Source of the DNA: CAZDQL01 sp964507325
Lineage (GTDB): Bacteria > Planctomycetota > UBA1135 > GCA-002686595
Assembly (NCBI GenBank): GCA_964507325.1
Contig: CAZDQL010000060.1
Coordinates: 1-40,401 of the forward strand
Reading direction: 5' to 3'
DNA length: 40,401 nt
The position numbers were made by a program, and so were the translations under genes. The notes below the pieces were generated by a model. It did not search any database. It worked only from the letters and a program-made list of their open reading frames with translations, and was not told where the DNA came from. This document shows, in pieces, positions 24,606 through 34,000 of the stretch. The number at the start of each line of letters is the position of its first letter. Position 1 is the first letter of the stretch.

Positions 24606-25493
24606 GTGCCGGAGCTCCCCGAGATCGACGCCTATCTCTGCGCCCTCGAGTCGCGCCTGGACGGAGAAGTGCTGGAGGCAGTGCGGCTGGCGAGTCCCTT
24701 CCTCCTGCGCAGCGTCGATCCCCCCGTCGAGTCGGCGCGCGGGCGCCGCGTCACGGGCTGCGAGCGACTCGGCAAGCGGCTGGTGCTCGCTCTCGAGGAG
24801 GAGCTCTTCCTCGTCCTGCACCTGATGGTCTCCGGGCGCCTGCGCTGGCGAGAGCGGGGGGCAGAGCTCGCGGGCAAGGCGGCGCTCGCGGCCTTCGACT
24901 TCCCGGGGGGGAGCCTGGTCGTGACCGAAGCGGGGTCCAGGAAGCGTGCCTCCCTCTTCCTGGTGGCGGGACGCGCGGCCCTGGCGGACCACGATCCGGG
25001 TGGGATCGAGCCCCTGGAGTGCGACGGCAGCGCGTGGCGCGGGGCGCTGACGGCCAAGCGCCGCACCCTGAAGCGCGCCCTGACCGATCCGCGAGCGGTG
25101 GCGGGGATCGGCAACGCCTGGTCCGACGAGATCCTCTTCGCGGCGCGCCTCTCCCCCTTCAAGCACACCACCACCCTCTCCGACGAGGAGCACGCGCGCC
25201 TCTACGAGGCGACCCGCGCCGTCCTCGGCGCTGCCCGCGAGAAGAGCCTCGCCGAGGCGCGCCAGGCCTTCCCGCCGAGCACCGATCCGCGCCGCAGGGA
25301 GATGGCGGTCCACGGTCGCTACGGGGAGCCCTGCCCCGTCTGCGGCGCCCCGGTGCAGCGCATCGTCTTCGCGACCAAGCACGAGGCAAACTACTGCGCC
25401 GGCTGCCAGACGGGGGGGAGGATCCTGGCGGATCGCGCCCTCTCCAGGCTGCTCAGGGACGACTGGCCGCGGACCCTGGAGGAGCTGGAGTGA
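24606..25493 (+). CDS. Fpg/Nei-family DNA glycosylase
   Basis: This 295-residue base-excision repair enzyme would remove oxidised bases and cut the abasic site. It has the N-terminal MPELPEID, whose Pro2 and Glu3 are catalytic, and Lys57 in LGKRLVLAL. The helix-two-turn-helix reads DPRAVAGIGNAWSDEILF, and a C-terminal zinc finger CPVCG...CAGC follows. The finger loop reads FATKHEANYCAGCQTGG and lacks the GR(S/T) of E. coli Fpg that supplies the conserved Arg. This fits a divergent subfamily ending in DDWPRTLEELE. The start is GTG 24606, fixed by MPELPE, and lies four bases after a 10-bp hairpin with no ribosome binding site. RecJ follows after 48 bases, forming a repair pair. Confidence 0.9.
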   Translation: MPELPEIDAYLCALESRLDGEVLEAVRLASPFLLRSVDPPVESARGRRVTGCERLGKRLVLALEEELFLVLHLMVSGRLRWRERGAELAGKAALAAFDFPGGSLVVTEAGSRKRASLFLVAGRAALADHDPGGIEPLECDGSAWRGALTAKRRTLKRALTDPRAVAGIGNAWSDEILFAARLSPFKHTTTLSDEEHARLYEATRAVLGAAREKSLAEARQAFPPSTDPRRREMAVHGRYGEPCPVCGAPVQRIVFATKHEANYCAGCQTGGRILADRALSRLLRDDWPRTLEELE

Positions 25494-25541
25494 GCCGCGG
25501 GCCAGGACCCGCCGCGTGGTAGGCTCCCGCTCCCCGAGGCC

Positions 25542-27308
25542 ATGTCCACAGCGCGCACCACCACCCGCCCCACCTGGACCCTGCACGCGTCCAGCCGCGC
25601 AGCCGCCGGCGCCCTCTCCCGCGAGCTCGACCTCCCTCCGCTGGTCGCCACCCTGCTCGCCAACCGCGGGCTGACCGCGGCGGATGCGGCGCGCGAGCAC
25701 CTCGCCCCGGAGCTGAGCCGGCTGCACGACCCCGCCCGCTTGCCGGGGATGGAGGCGGCGCTCGAGCGCCTCTTGGCCGCCCTCGCCGCCGGGGAGACGA
25801 TCCTGGTCCACGGCGACTACGACGTGGACGGGATCTCCGGCAGCGCGCTCCTGGTGCGCATGCTGCGCCACATCGGGGCGCGGGTCGCGTGGCACCTGCC
25901 CAACCGCTTCACCGACGGCTACTCCTTCGGCGACCACTCGGTGGCGCGCGCCCTGGAAGTGGGCGCGACCCTGCTCGTGAGCGTCGACAACGGGACCTCG
26001 TCGGTGAAGACTATCGCCGAGCTGGCGGCGCTCTCGATCGACACCGTCGTCACCGACCACCACGAGCCCACCCCGGGCGAGCTCCCCGCCGCGACCGCCA
26101 TCGTGAACCCCAAGCTGGCGGAGAGCGACTACCCCTTCCGCGACCTGTGTGGGGCCGCGGTGGCCTTCAAGCTGGCCTGGGGATTGGCCCAGGCGGTCTC
26201 GGAGGGGGAGCGCACCCGGGCCGACCTGCGCGAGCTGCTCGTCGACCTGATGGGTTACGTCGCCATCGCCACCATCTGCGACGTGGTGCCGCTGGTCGAC
26301 GAGAACCGCATCCTGGCGCGCTTCGGCCTGAAGGCCCTGGAGGCCACTCGCCAGCCGGGCCTGGTGGCGCTGCTCCAGACCTGCAATCTCGCGGGCAGGG
26401 CGCTCAGAGGAGAGGACCTGGGGTTCCAGGTGGGGCCGCGCATCAACGCCGCCGGCCGCCTGGGCAGCGCTGAGCGGGCGATGGAGGTCCTGCTCGCGGA
26501 CGATCCGGACCACGCGCACTCCCTGGCGCGGGAGTTGGACGGGCTGAACCTGGAGCGCAAACGGATCGAACGCGAGCTCTTCGACCAGGCCCTGGTGGAG
26601 GCGCAGCGCTTCGCCGATCCGGAGCGCTACCCGGTGACCGTGGTCGCCGGACAGGGGTGGCACCAGGGGGTGGTGGGGATCGTCGCCGCTCGGCTGGTCG
26701 AGGCCCTCGGGCGGCCGGCGATCGTGATCGGACTGGACGGGAAGAGCGGCCGGGGCTCCGCGCGCTCCCTGCCCGGTCTCTCGATCCTGGAGCTGATGCA
26801 CGCCGGGGCGGGAGAGATGACGCGCTACGGCGGCCACGCCCAGGCCGCCGGATGCGAGCTGGACGCCGACGCAGTCGACGGGCTGCGCGAGGCGGTGGGC
26901 GAGCGCGCCCGCCAGTTGGCCCCCGAGGGGACCGCGGCGCCGCCCCTCGAGATCGACGCGGAGCTGCCCCTCGCGTCGATGACCGAAGAGCTGATGGCCC
27001 AGATCGATCGCCTCGAGCCCTTCGGCGAGTGCAACGGCCGGCCGATCCTCGTCTCCTACGACACGCGCCTGGCGGAGCCGCCGCGGGTGATCGGGGCGGA
27101 CGGCAGCCACCTGCTGCTGCGCCTGCGCAGCGGCGACCACACCCTCAAGACCCTGGGCTTCGGCATGGCGGAACGCGCCGGCGAGCTCGCGATGGGCGCG
27201 CCGCTGCACGCCGTCTACACCCCGCGCTGGAACACCTTTCGCGGTCAGACGAGCTTGGAGCTCGTCCTCGAGGACTTCCGCGTGGGGCCGCGCCCCAGCG
27301 TGTCCTGA
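25542..27308 (+). CDS. recJ: Single-stranded-DNA-specific exonuclease RecJ
   Basis: This 588-residue 5' to 3' exonuclease acts in recombination and mismatch or base-excision repair. DHH-domain motifs are in order: GDYDVDGISGSA (residues 91-102), VSVDNGTSS, VVTDHHEPTPGE (near 170) and GYVAIATICDVVPLVDENR. FQVGPRINAAGRLGSAERA follows. The DHHA1 part contains GWHQGVVGIVAARLVE, SGRGSARS and RYGGHAQAAGCEL, and the C-terminal OB fold is present. The length is full for the family. The start ATG 25542 follows CCGAGGCC; a TAGGCT about 16 bases upstream could be a -10. It lies 48 bases after the glycosylase gene on the same strand. Confidence 0.95.
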   Translation: MSTARTTTRPTWTLHASSRAAAGALSRELDLPPLVATLLANRGLTAADAAREHLAPELSRLHDPARLPGMEAALERLLAALAAGETILVHGDYDVDGISGSALLVRMLRHIGARVAWHLPNRFTDGYSFGDHSVARALEVGATLLVSVDNGTSSVKTIAELAALSIDTVVTDHHEPTPGELPAATAIVNPKLAESDYPFRDLCGAAVAFKLAWGLAQAVSEGERTRADLRELLVDLMGYVAIATICDVVPLVDENRILARFGLKALEATRQPGLVALLQTCNLAGRALRGEDLGFQVGPRINAAGRLGSAERAMEVLLADDPDHAHSLARELDGLNLERKRIERELFDQALVEAQRFADPERYPVTVVAGQGWHQGVVGIVAARLVEALGRPAIVIGLDGKSGRGSARSLPGLSILELMHAGAGEMTRYGGHAQAAGCELDADAVDGLREAVGERARQLAPEGTAAPPLEIDAELPLASMTEELMAQIDRLEPFGECNGRPILVSYDTRLAEPPRVIGADGSHLLLRLRSGDHTLKTLGFGMAERAGELAMGAPLHAVYTPRWNTFRGQTSLELVLEDFRVGPRPSVS

Positions 27309-27317
27309 ATCAGCGGC

Positions 27318-29104
27318 TCACTGCGTGAAGGTCACGCTCCAGGCGCTCGACACCGCCGACGTGGATCCGCAGGGACCGGTGGGGTCGCGATACCAGGTCT
27401 GGAAGTGCCAGGAAGCTCCCACCAGGATCTGCCCCGGCGTCTGGAAGCCCTGGCTGGTGGAGACGATGCCCGGCCCCAGGGCGAAGGACCCGCTGGCTCC
27501 GGCGTTCTGCACCGGGTAGCGGTAGAGGCTGGAGGATCCCGGGACGACGCAGCGCAGGCCGTCCCCCATGACGATCGGGGCGCCGCTGCCTCCTCCCATG
27601 AAGGTCAGGCCGAACATGTTGGCCGGCATGCCAGTGGTCGTCAGGACCAGGTCGTCGCTGCCCACGCTGGAGGAGCCCGTGCCCGTCATCAGGGCCCCCG
27701 TTCCGAGGGAGTTGGCGCAGCCCGCGTTGGCGTCGGTGTTGCCGCAGGGCGCCCCGGTGCCGCAGAAGCAGAAGGGGGTGCCGGGGGGCTCGCACTCGTC
27801 GGGGATGCCGTTCATGTTGACGTCGGCGGAGGTGCCGTTGCCGATGTCCACCGCGTCCTCGACGTTGTTGTAGTTGCAGTCGCGGAAGGGGTTGATCCCG
27901 CCGGAGTCGGCGGCGTTCAGCTCGTCGCCGTTGCCCCCGCTGCGCGACGTGGAGAGCCCCAGGGCCTCGGCGGCGATGAAGATCGCGGGGTTGCCGTTGC
28001 CGCCCTCCACCGGCGGCATGAGGATGTCCCCCTCCTCGATCGGAAGCCCCATCAGGGAATCGGGCTGACCGATCAGCGCCGATCCGCGGCGCACCGAGAA
28101 GAGCAGCATGTCGGTCCCCGACCCGGGATCGGCTCCCACCTCCCAGTCGAAGGCGGCGGTCGAGGGTTGGAAGCCAGGGGTCCCGTTCTCCGCCAGGATC
28201 AGGGCGTCCAGGTCGTCGCTGCCTGGGGGGCCGAAGCGGTCCAGGCCGAGCTGGGAAGCGTTGGCGTAGGTGACCACCGCGCCCCCGGCTGCCGCACCAG
28301 GACATCCCCCCCGAACACCCCTTGGTGGCCGGCGGAACCCGAGTTCGCCACACCTGCCCGCGGGTCGAAGAAGTCCCCGTCCAGGGAGTAGTACACGGGA
28401 TCGGTGAAGAGGTCCGCCGGCTGGCCGATGTCCAGGGCGTCGACGTTGTCGCCGAGGTCGAAGGGGTTGCCCGGTAGACCGCTGCCGGGGACGTTGGGCT
28501 CGGTGATCCCGAGGCCCGGGTACGTGAAGCCGGTCGCGCTCAGCATGCCGTTGCCGTCGATGATCGGCCGGTGGTCGGGGGGCACGCCCGGAGGGACGGG
28601 ACCGGGGGGCAGGTCCACGCTGGTCAGGATGTCGGCGCAGATGTCACCCACGGGACCCTCCGAGAAGATCGACGGCGGCTGGATCCCCCCCTCGCCGACG
28701 ACGTACTCGTCGGTGCTGAAGAAGATGCGGTAGTCGATCTGCGCATCGGAGGGCAGGGGCTCGTCGGTGCCGTAGGAGAGGGCATCGACCTCGACTCCAC
28801 AGGGCTCCCCCGGTCCGGCGCCGACGCAGTTGGCGTAGTTGACCAGCCCCAGGTACCCCCCCGTGAAGCGGATGCGCGGGGGCGCCAGGGGACCGAAGTC
28901 CGGCATCCCCGGCTCGGGGAAGAGCACGTCCGCGGCGGTGATCGGTGGGCCCGCGGTCGCGGGCGTCCCCTGCAGGACACCGTGCCAGTCCACCGAGAAG
29001 GAGATGTCCTCCACGCTCTGTGCCCGAGAGGGGCTCGCCAAGAGCAGCAAGGCCGGGAGGGCGAAAGCCGAGGCTCGCGGCGCAGTGCAGGTTCGGGCTC
29101 TCAT
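27318..29104 (-). pseudogene. Secreted planctomycete-type protein, broken by a one-base frameshift
   Basis: AAGGAG before ATG 29104 and a signal peptide (ASAFALPALLLLASPSRAQS) mark the start. The frame continues through residue ~274 (GVFGGDVLVRQPG) and is lost at a five-C run on the plus strand (28282-28286). The next frame picks up as AVVTYANASQLGLDRFG and runs to the stop at 27318. Adding one base to the run restores a 595-codon protein that aligns throughout with the intact paralogue at 29219-30940. Parts are three GDIL/DAL-type repeats, a dockerin-like DCNYNNVEDAVDIGNGTS...NMNGIPDEC and the shared C-terminal module ending FQTWYRDPTGPCGS. It may be a sequencing error, a pseudogene or a slippage-expressed gene. 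Confidence 0.8.
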
Positions 29105-29218
29105 TTTGGGATCTCCTTGGAGGGTCCTACTCCCAGTCTAGCGCGGCCCTCGCCCCCACCCCCGAGGACGGGGGCGGGGGCGCTACGGTTCCCGAACTCC
29201 CGGGGAGTCAATCCCTCA

Positions 29219-30940
29219 TCAGGGGGTGAAGGTCACGGAGACCGCACTCGAGATGTTGGAGTTGGTGCCGCAGGGTCCCGATGGATCCCGGTACCAATCC
29301 TGGAAGTGCCAGGTGGAGCCCGCGGCGATCTGTCCGGCGGGCGGGAAGGTGGAGTTGGCGTAGCTGGTCACCCCCGGGAAGACGGTGGTCCCGGTGCCGT
29401 CGGAGAGCACCGCCGGGAAGCGGAAGAGCTGACCGGTGACGCAGCGCAGACCGTCGGCGAGGAAGACCGGCGGCATCGTGGTGGGGCCCATGAAGATCAG
29501 GTTGTAGGCGTTGGCGGGCTGGCTGGTGATCGTCAGCACCAGGTTGTCCAGGCTGACGCTGGTGCCACCACTCCCGCTCATGAGCGCCCCCGAGCCGGTC
29601 GAGTTGGCGCAACCGGCGCTGGGGTCCGTGTTGCCGCAGACCGAGACCGTGCCGCAGAAGCAGAAGGGAACGATCGAGCCCTCGCACTCGTCGGGGATGC
29701 CGTTCATGTTGCCGTCGAGGGAGGTCCCGGTGCCGATGTCGACCGCGTCCTCGACCCCGTTGCCGTTGCAGTCGAAGAGCGGCTGCTGGCTGCAGTCGAG
29801 CGCGTTCAGATCATCGCCGAACTGAACCCCCATCGAGCGCGCGGTCGCGAGACCCAGGTTCTCGGCAGCGACCATGATCCCGGGGAAGGGGGAGGCGCCG
29901 CCCACCAGGGGGGTGGTCAGGATGTCTCCCTCTTCGATCGGAATCCCGAAGATGCTGTCGGGCAGTCCGATCACGGCCGAGCCGCGGCGCACCGAGAAGA
30001 GCAGCATGTCGGTGTTCCCGCCCATCCAGTCGAAGGGGGTCAGGGAAGGCTCGAAGACGCCGGTCCCGTTCTCGAGCAGGATCAGGGCGTCGATGTCATC
30101 GATCCCCGCCATGTTGAGGCCCAGCATCCCCGCCGGGGCCCAGGGACCGGCGAAGACCCCCGGCGTCGGGGAGAGGAGCACGTCCGCCGCGGTCACGCCG
30201 TGGGCCGCCGCGGAGCCGGAGTGCGCCACCCCCGTCAGGGGATCGACGTAGGGTGCGTCGAGGGAGAAGTACACCGGCGCACCCAGGCCGTACGACCAGA
30301 GGTCCAACGCGTCGAGATCGTCCCCCGGGTGAGCGGGACCGCCGACCGGCGGGTTGGGCTCGATGATGCCGACCCCGGGGTAGGCGAACCCCGAGCCGCT
30401 CGGCAGGCCGTCCCCGTCGATGGCGCCGATGTGCGGGAAGGGGCCGACCGGGGGCAGGGGCGTGGGGGGCATGAAGAGCAGGTTGGCGAAGACGTCCGCG
30501 GAGCTGTCCCCAGGAGGGAACTCGCTGCCCACGTCGGGGATCGCCATCGGCCCCATCGACATGGCGAACTCGTCGACGGAGAACCAGAGGGACCCGGGCA
30601 GGATGCCGCCGCCGGTGAAGGGGAAGTCCGTGCCGTGGGAGAGGGCGTCCACCTCCACCCAGCAGGGCGTGCCGGGGGGGTGACCGGTGCAGCCGGGCAG
30701 CAGACCGAGGCCCCCTCCGGCGGCCGGGATGACGATCGTCGGGGGCGGGAGCGGCCCCAGGGCGGGCATGCCGCCGACGGGCGCCAGGATGTCGCCCTCC
30801 GTGATCGGGATGCCGCCGCCGGAGTCGGGCACGGCGATCGTCGGTCCGTGCCATTCGATCGAGAACTGGACCTGCCCCGTCGCGGGGGCCGCCAGGGCCA
30901 AGACGCCGCCGAAGAGGAGGGTGCGGGTGGGGAGTTGCAT
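29219..30940 (-). CDS. Secreted dockerin-like protein with shared C-terminal module
   Basis: This 573-residue exported protein has a signal peptide (RTLLFGGVLALAAPATGQ) and an AAGGA ribosome binding site eight bases before ATG 30940. The body has three repeats of a unit starting GDIL or ADVL-x-P (ITEGDILAPVGGMPALGP, VTAADVLLSPTPGVFAGP, IEEGDILTTPLVGG) and containing a DAL-x-L...FSVD/FSLD segment. A calcium-loop-like segment follows (DCNGNGVEDAVDIGTGTS, NMNGIPDEC). The C-terminal 150 residues form the module shared with three other proteins here, from PFCFCGTVSVCGNTDPSAGC to FQDWYRDPSGPCGTNS and VSVTFTP. It is a tandem duplicate of the frameshifted gene downstream. The function is unknown; surface or matrix location is inferred. 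Confidence 0.88.
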   Translation of the reverse strand: MQLPTRTLLFGGVLALAAPATGQVQFSIEWHGPTIAVPDSGGGIPITEGDILAPVGGMPALGPLPPPTIVIPAAGGGLGLLPGCTGHPPGTPCWVEVDALSHGTDFPFTGGGILPGSLWFSVDEFAMSMGPMAIPDVGSEFPPGDSSADVFANLLFMPPTPLPPVGPFPHIGAIDGDGLPSGSGFAYPGVGIIEPNPPVGGPAHPGDDLDALDLWSYGLGAPVYFSLDAPYVDPLTGVAHSGSAAAHGVTAADVLLSPTPGVFAGPWAPAGMLGLNMAGIDDIDALILLENGTGVFEPSLTPFDWMGGNTDMLLFSVRRGSAVIGLPDSIFGIPIEEGDILTTPLVGGASPFPGIMVAAENLGLATARSMGVQFGDDLNALDCSQQPLFDCNGNGVEDAVDIGTGTSLDGNMNGIPDECEGSIVPFCFCGTVSVCGNTDPSAGCANSTGSGALMSGSGGTSVSLDNLVLTITSQPANAYNLIFMGPTTMPPVFLADGLRCVTGQLFRFPAVLSDGTGTTVFPGVTSYANSTFPPAGQIAAGSTWHFQDWYRDPSGPCGTNSNISSAVSVTFTP

Positions 30941-31059
30941 GGGAGTGGTCCTTGTTGCCGAGGGACGTCCCGGCGCGCGCGGCTCGAGGGCCTCGGAGCC
31001 CGCCGCGCATTGCCGGGTCTCCAGATGCGCCCGCTCCCCCCGAGCGGACAGCGGACCGG

Positions 31060-31082
31060 AAAAAAAACCACCCCCACGGGGA
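31060..31082 (-). terminator. Possible terminator of the kinase gene
   Basis: Directly after the kinase stop on the minus strand, GTCCCCGTGGGGGTGG is followed by eight T residues (31067-31060). The T tract is striking in such GC-rich DNA, but the stem is only 3-4 bp. It is also about 120 bases upstream of the secreted protein at 30940, so a role in that gene's promoter is possible. Confidence 0.35.
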
Positions 31083-34000
31083 CTACTCCTGGCGACCGGT
31101 CGCCAGGAAGGTCTCCCGGCGCTCCTCGTGGGGGTCCAGCTCCCGCGGCTTGCGCGCCCGCGCCGCCGGCAGCGGGTCCAGGGGCCACACCAGGGCGCCC
31201 CCTTCCCCCGCCGAGAGGACCCGCAGGTCGGCGGCGTCCACCCCCAGGGCCAGGGCGTCCACCGAGCCGCGGTGCAGGGGGAAGCGCACGAAGAGCTCCC
31301 CGTCGGCGGCGCTCCAGACGTAGACCGACCCGGGCGCCGACCGCCCGGTGCCCGCCAGGGTCGAGGCGGCGAACCAGCGCCCGCTGGGGTGGAAGGCGAC
31401 CGCCGAGACCCCGCCCAGGGGACGCACCTCCGGCTGCACGGACTCCAGTCCTCCATCCACGATGCGGTAGAGGGCCAGCCGGCCGCCGAGGCGCTCGTCC
31501 CAACCGAGGAGCGCATCTCCCGCCGGGGACCAACACACTCGCCCGTGCTCGAAGGTGGCGCCGTCGATGCGGCGCGCTCCGCCGGGGACCTCGAGCAGGA
31601 AGAGCCGCGCGTCCCGCCGCATCAAGACCGCCAGGAGCGAGCCGTCGGGGCTCCACCCCAGATCGGCGATGGGGCCCTCGGGGAGCGGGATCGCACCGGG
31701 CCCCTCCCCCCCATCGGGATCCAAGAGCTCCACGCCACCGGCGACCGGCGCCAGGGCGAGGATCCCGGTCGCCGGCGCGAAGGCGGCGTGGGTCGCCGTG
31801 GCACAGGAGGTGAGCTCCCGGGGTTGCGCAGGATCGGAGAGTGCGAAGAGCAGGGGGGCCCCCTCCCCGCGCAGGACGAGCGCCGATCGACCGGTGTCGT
31901 CGAGGAGGAGCTCGCGCGGGGCCTCCACGGGAGCGGAGGGTGCGCGCGCCTCCTGCCCGGACTCCAGGTCCCACTGCCTGAGCCGCCCCTCTCCGTCGAT
32001 CGCGACGGCGCGCGCCTCCTCGCCGGCGAAGCACGCCAGCGCGGGCCGATCCGCCGACAGGTCGATCTCCATCAGAGGGGTGCCGGCGTCCCCCTCGGAC
32101 CGACCGTGCTCGCGCGGCGTGCGCCAGAGGGACAAGCGCCCGTCTTCGGAGAGGGTCTGTGCGCGGTCACCTGCCCCGACGAAGCGCGCCGACCGCAGCG
32201 CGCCTGAATCGCGCAGCGGGTAGGCGTAGGGCATCGCCCCCACCTTCCAGACGTAGACCCGGTAGCCCCAGCTCCAGGTCAGGATGCTCTCCCCGTCCGC
32301 GCTCCAGACCGAGCCCAGGGGCCGCAGCTGGCTCTTGCCCACCCCCAGGGGCGCCCCGTCGGCGGCGCGCCACAGGCGCACGCTGCGGTCGTGGGAGGTG
32401 GTGGCCACCCGCTCGCCGTCCGCACTCCAGACCGCGTGCACGACGGGACCCTCGTGCCCCTCGACCGGACGCCCCTCGCGGCTCGAGAGGTCCCAGAGGA
32501 TGGCGCCCCCGCCGGAGGGGAGCTCTTCCCCGGACAGGGCGCTCTCGGTGGTCGTCAGCAGCCGCGTACCGTCGGGGGAGAAGCGCGCGCACAGGACGCG
32601 CTGACCCGGTCCGTGCTCGAGCGGCGCTCCGAGCGGATTCCCATCCAGGTCCCACAGGCGCGCCGTCCCGTCGTCTGCGGCGGTGACGACGGCGCTCCCG
32701 TCCCGCTTCCACTCCGCCCAGCGGAGCGGCCCTGCGTGACCGGTGAGCTCTGCCACCAGGTCGCCCCCCCGAGCGTTCCAGAGGCGCGCGACCGTGGAGC
32801 GCCCGACGTCCGGTCCCGCCAGGTGGCGCGGGGACGTGAGCAGGTGGCGTCCATCGGGGGAGAAGCGCGCCATCGACGCCTCTCCTGCGGGAGCGGCGTA
32901 GCGGTTCAGGGGGCGCGGATCGGGGAAGGACCAGCGCGAGGTGCTCTGGGCGAGCTGGGCCACGAAGGAGCGCGCGTCGGGGGAGAACTCCAGCCACAGG
33001 ACGGGGTCCTCTCCCGCGGCGCCCAGCTCGCGATCGAAGAGCACCCGCCGGTTCTCGAGCTCGAGCGCGATCACCCTCCCCGACTGGGTCCCCACCAGGG
33101 CCACCCGACCGCTGGGGTGCAGCGCTAGGGCGCGCAGGGGATCGCCGGGGAAGCGCTGCAGGAGCAGCTCCCGCCCGCTCGCCACCTCCCACACCCCGAG
33201 CCCGCCGTCGAAGGGCTCCTCCTCCCCCGCCAGACGGAAGACCCCCACCGCCCGGCCGTCACCGGTGACCTCCAGATCGAAGCACCAGTAGGCGTCGGCG
33301 GCGTCGAAGATGCGCTCCAGCCGGCAGGAGAAGAGGGGCGCGTAGAGCGCCGAGCGACCCTGGTGGTCGGGGAGCAGCTCGGCGCCGCGGATCCCGAGCG
33401 CCAGCGCGACCGAGGGGTTCTCCTGCGCCAGCTCGACGGCGCGCGCCGCGAACTGCCGGCCGTGGGCGCGGTCCAGGTTGCGGCCGGCGTCCTCCAGCGC
33501 GTCGCGCACGCGGCCGAGCAGGACCAGCGCCACCACCAGGCCCAGCGCCAGGGCGGCGAAGGTCCCGGAGAGCCCGGCGGCCAGCCCCGGCTGCCTGCGC
33601 GCCCAACGGGCCAGGCGCAGACCCACCCCCGCGGGTCGCGCGCGCACCGGCTCGTACTCGCGGATGCGCCGCAGGTCCTCGGCCAGCTCGAGGGCGGTCG
33701 CGTAGCGCCGCTCCCGGTTCTTGTCCAGGGCGGTGCCGAGCACCACGCGCACGTCGAGGGTCAGGGCGCGGTTGCGCTCGCGCGGATCGGGGACGGGGGC
33801 GAAGAGGATCGCCTGCTCCAGCTCGTAGCGGCTCTCTGCGGAGAAGGGACGCGCGCCGCAGAGGGCCTCGTACAGGCTCGCCCCCAGGGAGTAGACGTCG
33901 GTGCGCCGGTCGAGCTCGTCGCTCGCCCCCCTGAGCTGCTCGCTGGACATGTAGGCGGGCGTGCCGAAGACCTCGCCGGCGCGTGTCAGGGCCTCCTCGT

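Noticed and set aside
24579..27209. An 876-codon minus-strand frame
   Set aside because: It is the antisense shadow of the Fpg-type and recJ genes, both of which carry full catalytic motifs on the plus strand.
28571..31813. A 1080-codon plus-strand frame
   Set aside because: Antisense to the two secreted paralogues and the end of the kinase gene; no start signal or domain.
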